This document shows, in pieces, positions 5,114 through 5,730 of a DNA stretch of 5,730 bases. Source of the stretch: Actinomycetota bacterium. Lineage in GTDB: Bacteria; Actinomycetota; Actinomycetes; S36-B12; UBA10799. The position numbers and the translations under genes were made by a program. The notes under the pieces are model-generated. The model ran no database searches. It worked only from the letters and a program-made list of their open reading frames with translations, and was not told the origin of the DNA. The stretch covers positions 1,522-7,251 of the forward strand of contig DMNR01000435.1 of the NCBI GenBank assembly GCA_003452655.1, given 5' to 3'. Every line of letters starts with the position of its first letter. The first letter of the stretch is position 1.

Positions 5114-5730
5114 GTGCCGTCGTGTAGACACAGGAACAGTCCCGCCTCAATCACTTCACAGCCCGCCTTGTCAGGGTCATCGATACCCACAGCAGCTAGA
5201 TCTTCACGGATCATCGGCGAGTCCAAGCCTTGAATTGGAAGGTAGACGATCACGACGAATTTCTCCGGCAGTGTATTGATCTCTGGCGCAAGTGAGCTTC
5301 CGACTCCATTGTCAGGGTCCATCTCGATATACTCTCGGCGCTTTCCTTCATCCCCCATTGCAAAGATAAGAGCACCCTTCCCAAAGCGCGGGACCACCGT
5401 GAAGGGAAGACCCGGGTAGTCATTTTCCAATACCAGCGCAACCCGCTGCCAGTCCCGTCCTGGCCACTTTGATGAGGCGTACACAGTCGTCATCACTGCC
5501 ATCACCGATATGGGTGCCACAAGTAGCATTGCTGTTCGCGCGGGGCGTTTGTCGAGCCATCGCAGAAGGAGGTCCACAAGGGGGAGCAGTACAACTGGAT
5601 ATGCCGCGCTCAGATATCGTGGATCAAAGACACTATACTTAATGTTGACTACTGAAATAGCGGCTACGGTCAGCAAGGCATGCAGCGTCCACAGAAGGAT
5701 CGGTGAGGTGCGGCTTTGTCTGGCGACGAT
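5110..5730 (-). CDS. C-terminal part of a polytopic GT-C-type membrane glycosyltransferase (partial)
   Basis: The frame is open from the right edge to TGA at 5110-5112, giving 206 visible C-terminal residues; the start is outside the window. A TTG at 5676 is not a credible start, since membrane-protein sequence continues upstream of it. Hydrophobic segments lie at about 11-30, 41-58 and 67-84 of the visible part. Between the first two is KYSVFDPRYLSAAYP (31-45), which resembles the PRY/RYL loop common in GT39/ArnT-like transferases that use polyprenyl-phosphate sugars. After the last helix comes a soluble domain of about 120 residues starting with WPGRDWQRVALVLE (89-102), like the W-x-x-xDWR-x-a module that follows the last helices in many such proteins. 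By family, it would add a sugar on the outer membrane face. Its G+C (about 50-57% in segments I counted) is lower than its neighbours, hinting at a separate origin. An O-antigen-ligase-like or unknown membrane protein is the alternative. Confidence 0.7.
   Translation of the reverse strand: MVARQSRTSPILLWTLHALLTVAAISVVNIKYSVFDPRYLSAAYPVVLLPLVDLLLRWLDKRPARTAMLLVAPISVMAVMTTVYASSKWPGRDWQRVALVLENDYPGLPFTVVPRFGKGALIFAMGDEGKRREYIEMDPDNGVGSSLAPEINTLPEKFVVIVYLPIQGLDSPMIREDLAAVGIDDPDKAGCEVIEAGLFLCLHDGT

Overview
This window is a piece of a cell-surface glycan (exopolysaccharide, capsule or teichoic-acid-like polymer) biosynthesis locus from a high-GC bacterium. Base composition runs from about 60 to 70% G+C over most of the window. 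GTG is used as a start twice, Shine-Dalgarno sites are purine-rich, and third codon positions are strongly G/C. An actinobacterium is the most natural guess, but nothing here proves the phylum.

Layout from left to right, all protein-coding: (1) a family 2 glycosyltransferase on the minus strand (84-1163); (2) a WecG/TagA/CpsF-family glycosyltransferase on the plus strand (1326-2123); (3) a family 4 (GT-B) glycosyltransferase on the minus strand (2117-3337); (4) a Wzx-like polysaccharide flippase on the plus strand (3543-4934); (5) the C-terminal part of a polytopic membrane protein resembling GT39/ArnT-type GT-C glycosyltransferases on the minus strand (5110 to beyond the right edge). No RNA gene, CRISPR array or complete insertion sequence is visible.

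The genes fit one pathway. The WecG/TagA/CpsF, GT2 and GT4 enzymes would build an oligosaccharide on a polyprenyl-phosphate carrier at the cytoplasmic face. The flippase would move it across the membrane, and the GT-C protein could add a sugar from a polyprenyl-phosphate donor on the outer side. The initiating phosphoglycosyltransferase, the polymerase and the nucleotide-sugar genes are not in this window.

The arrangement is unusual: every gene is opposite in strand to its neighbours (- + - + -), so no two adjacent genes can share an operon. There are two divergent intergenic regions (1164-1325 and 3338-3542) and two convergent junctions. The first convergent junction overlaps by 7 bp, with both stop codons inside TCAGTGA. 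The second is a 175-bp gap holding a reading frame with coding-like codon use that may be a decayed gene fragment. The 3338-3542 region holds a perfect 18-bp palindrome nested inside a second inverted repeat just upstream of the flippase start; this is the best candidate regulatory element in the window.

I see no clearly new biological system. The most interesting leads are the nested inverted repeat, the non-canonical motifs in the WecG/TagA/CpsF protein, the possible gene remnant at 4935-5113 and the alternating gene order.
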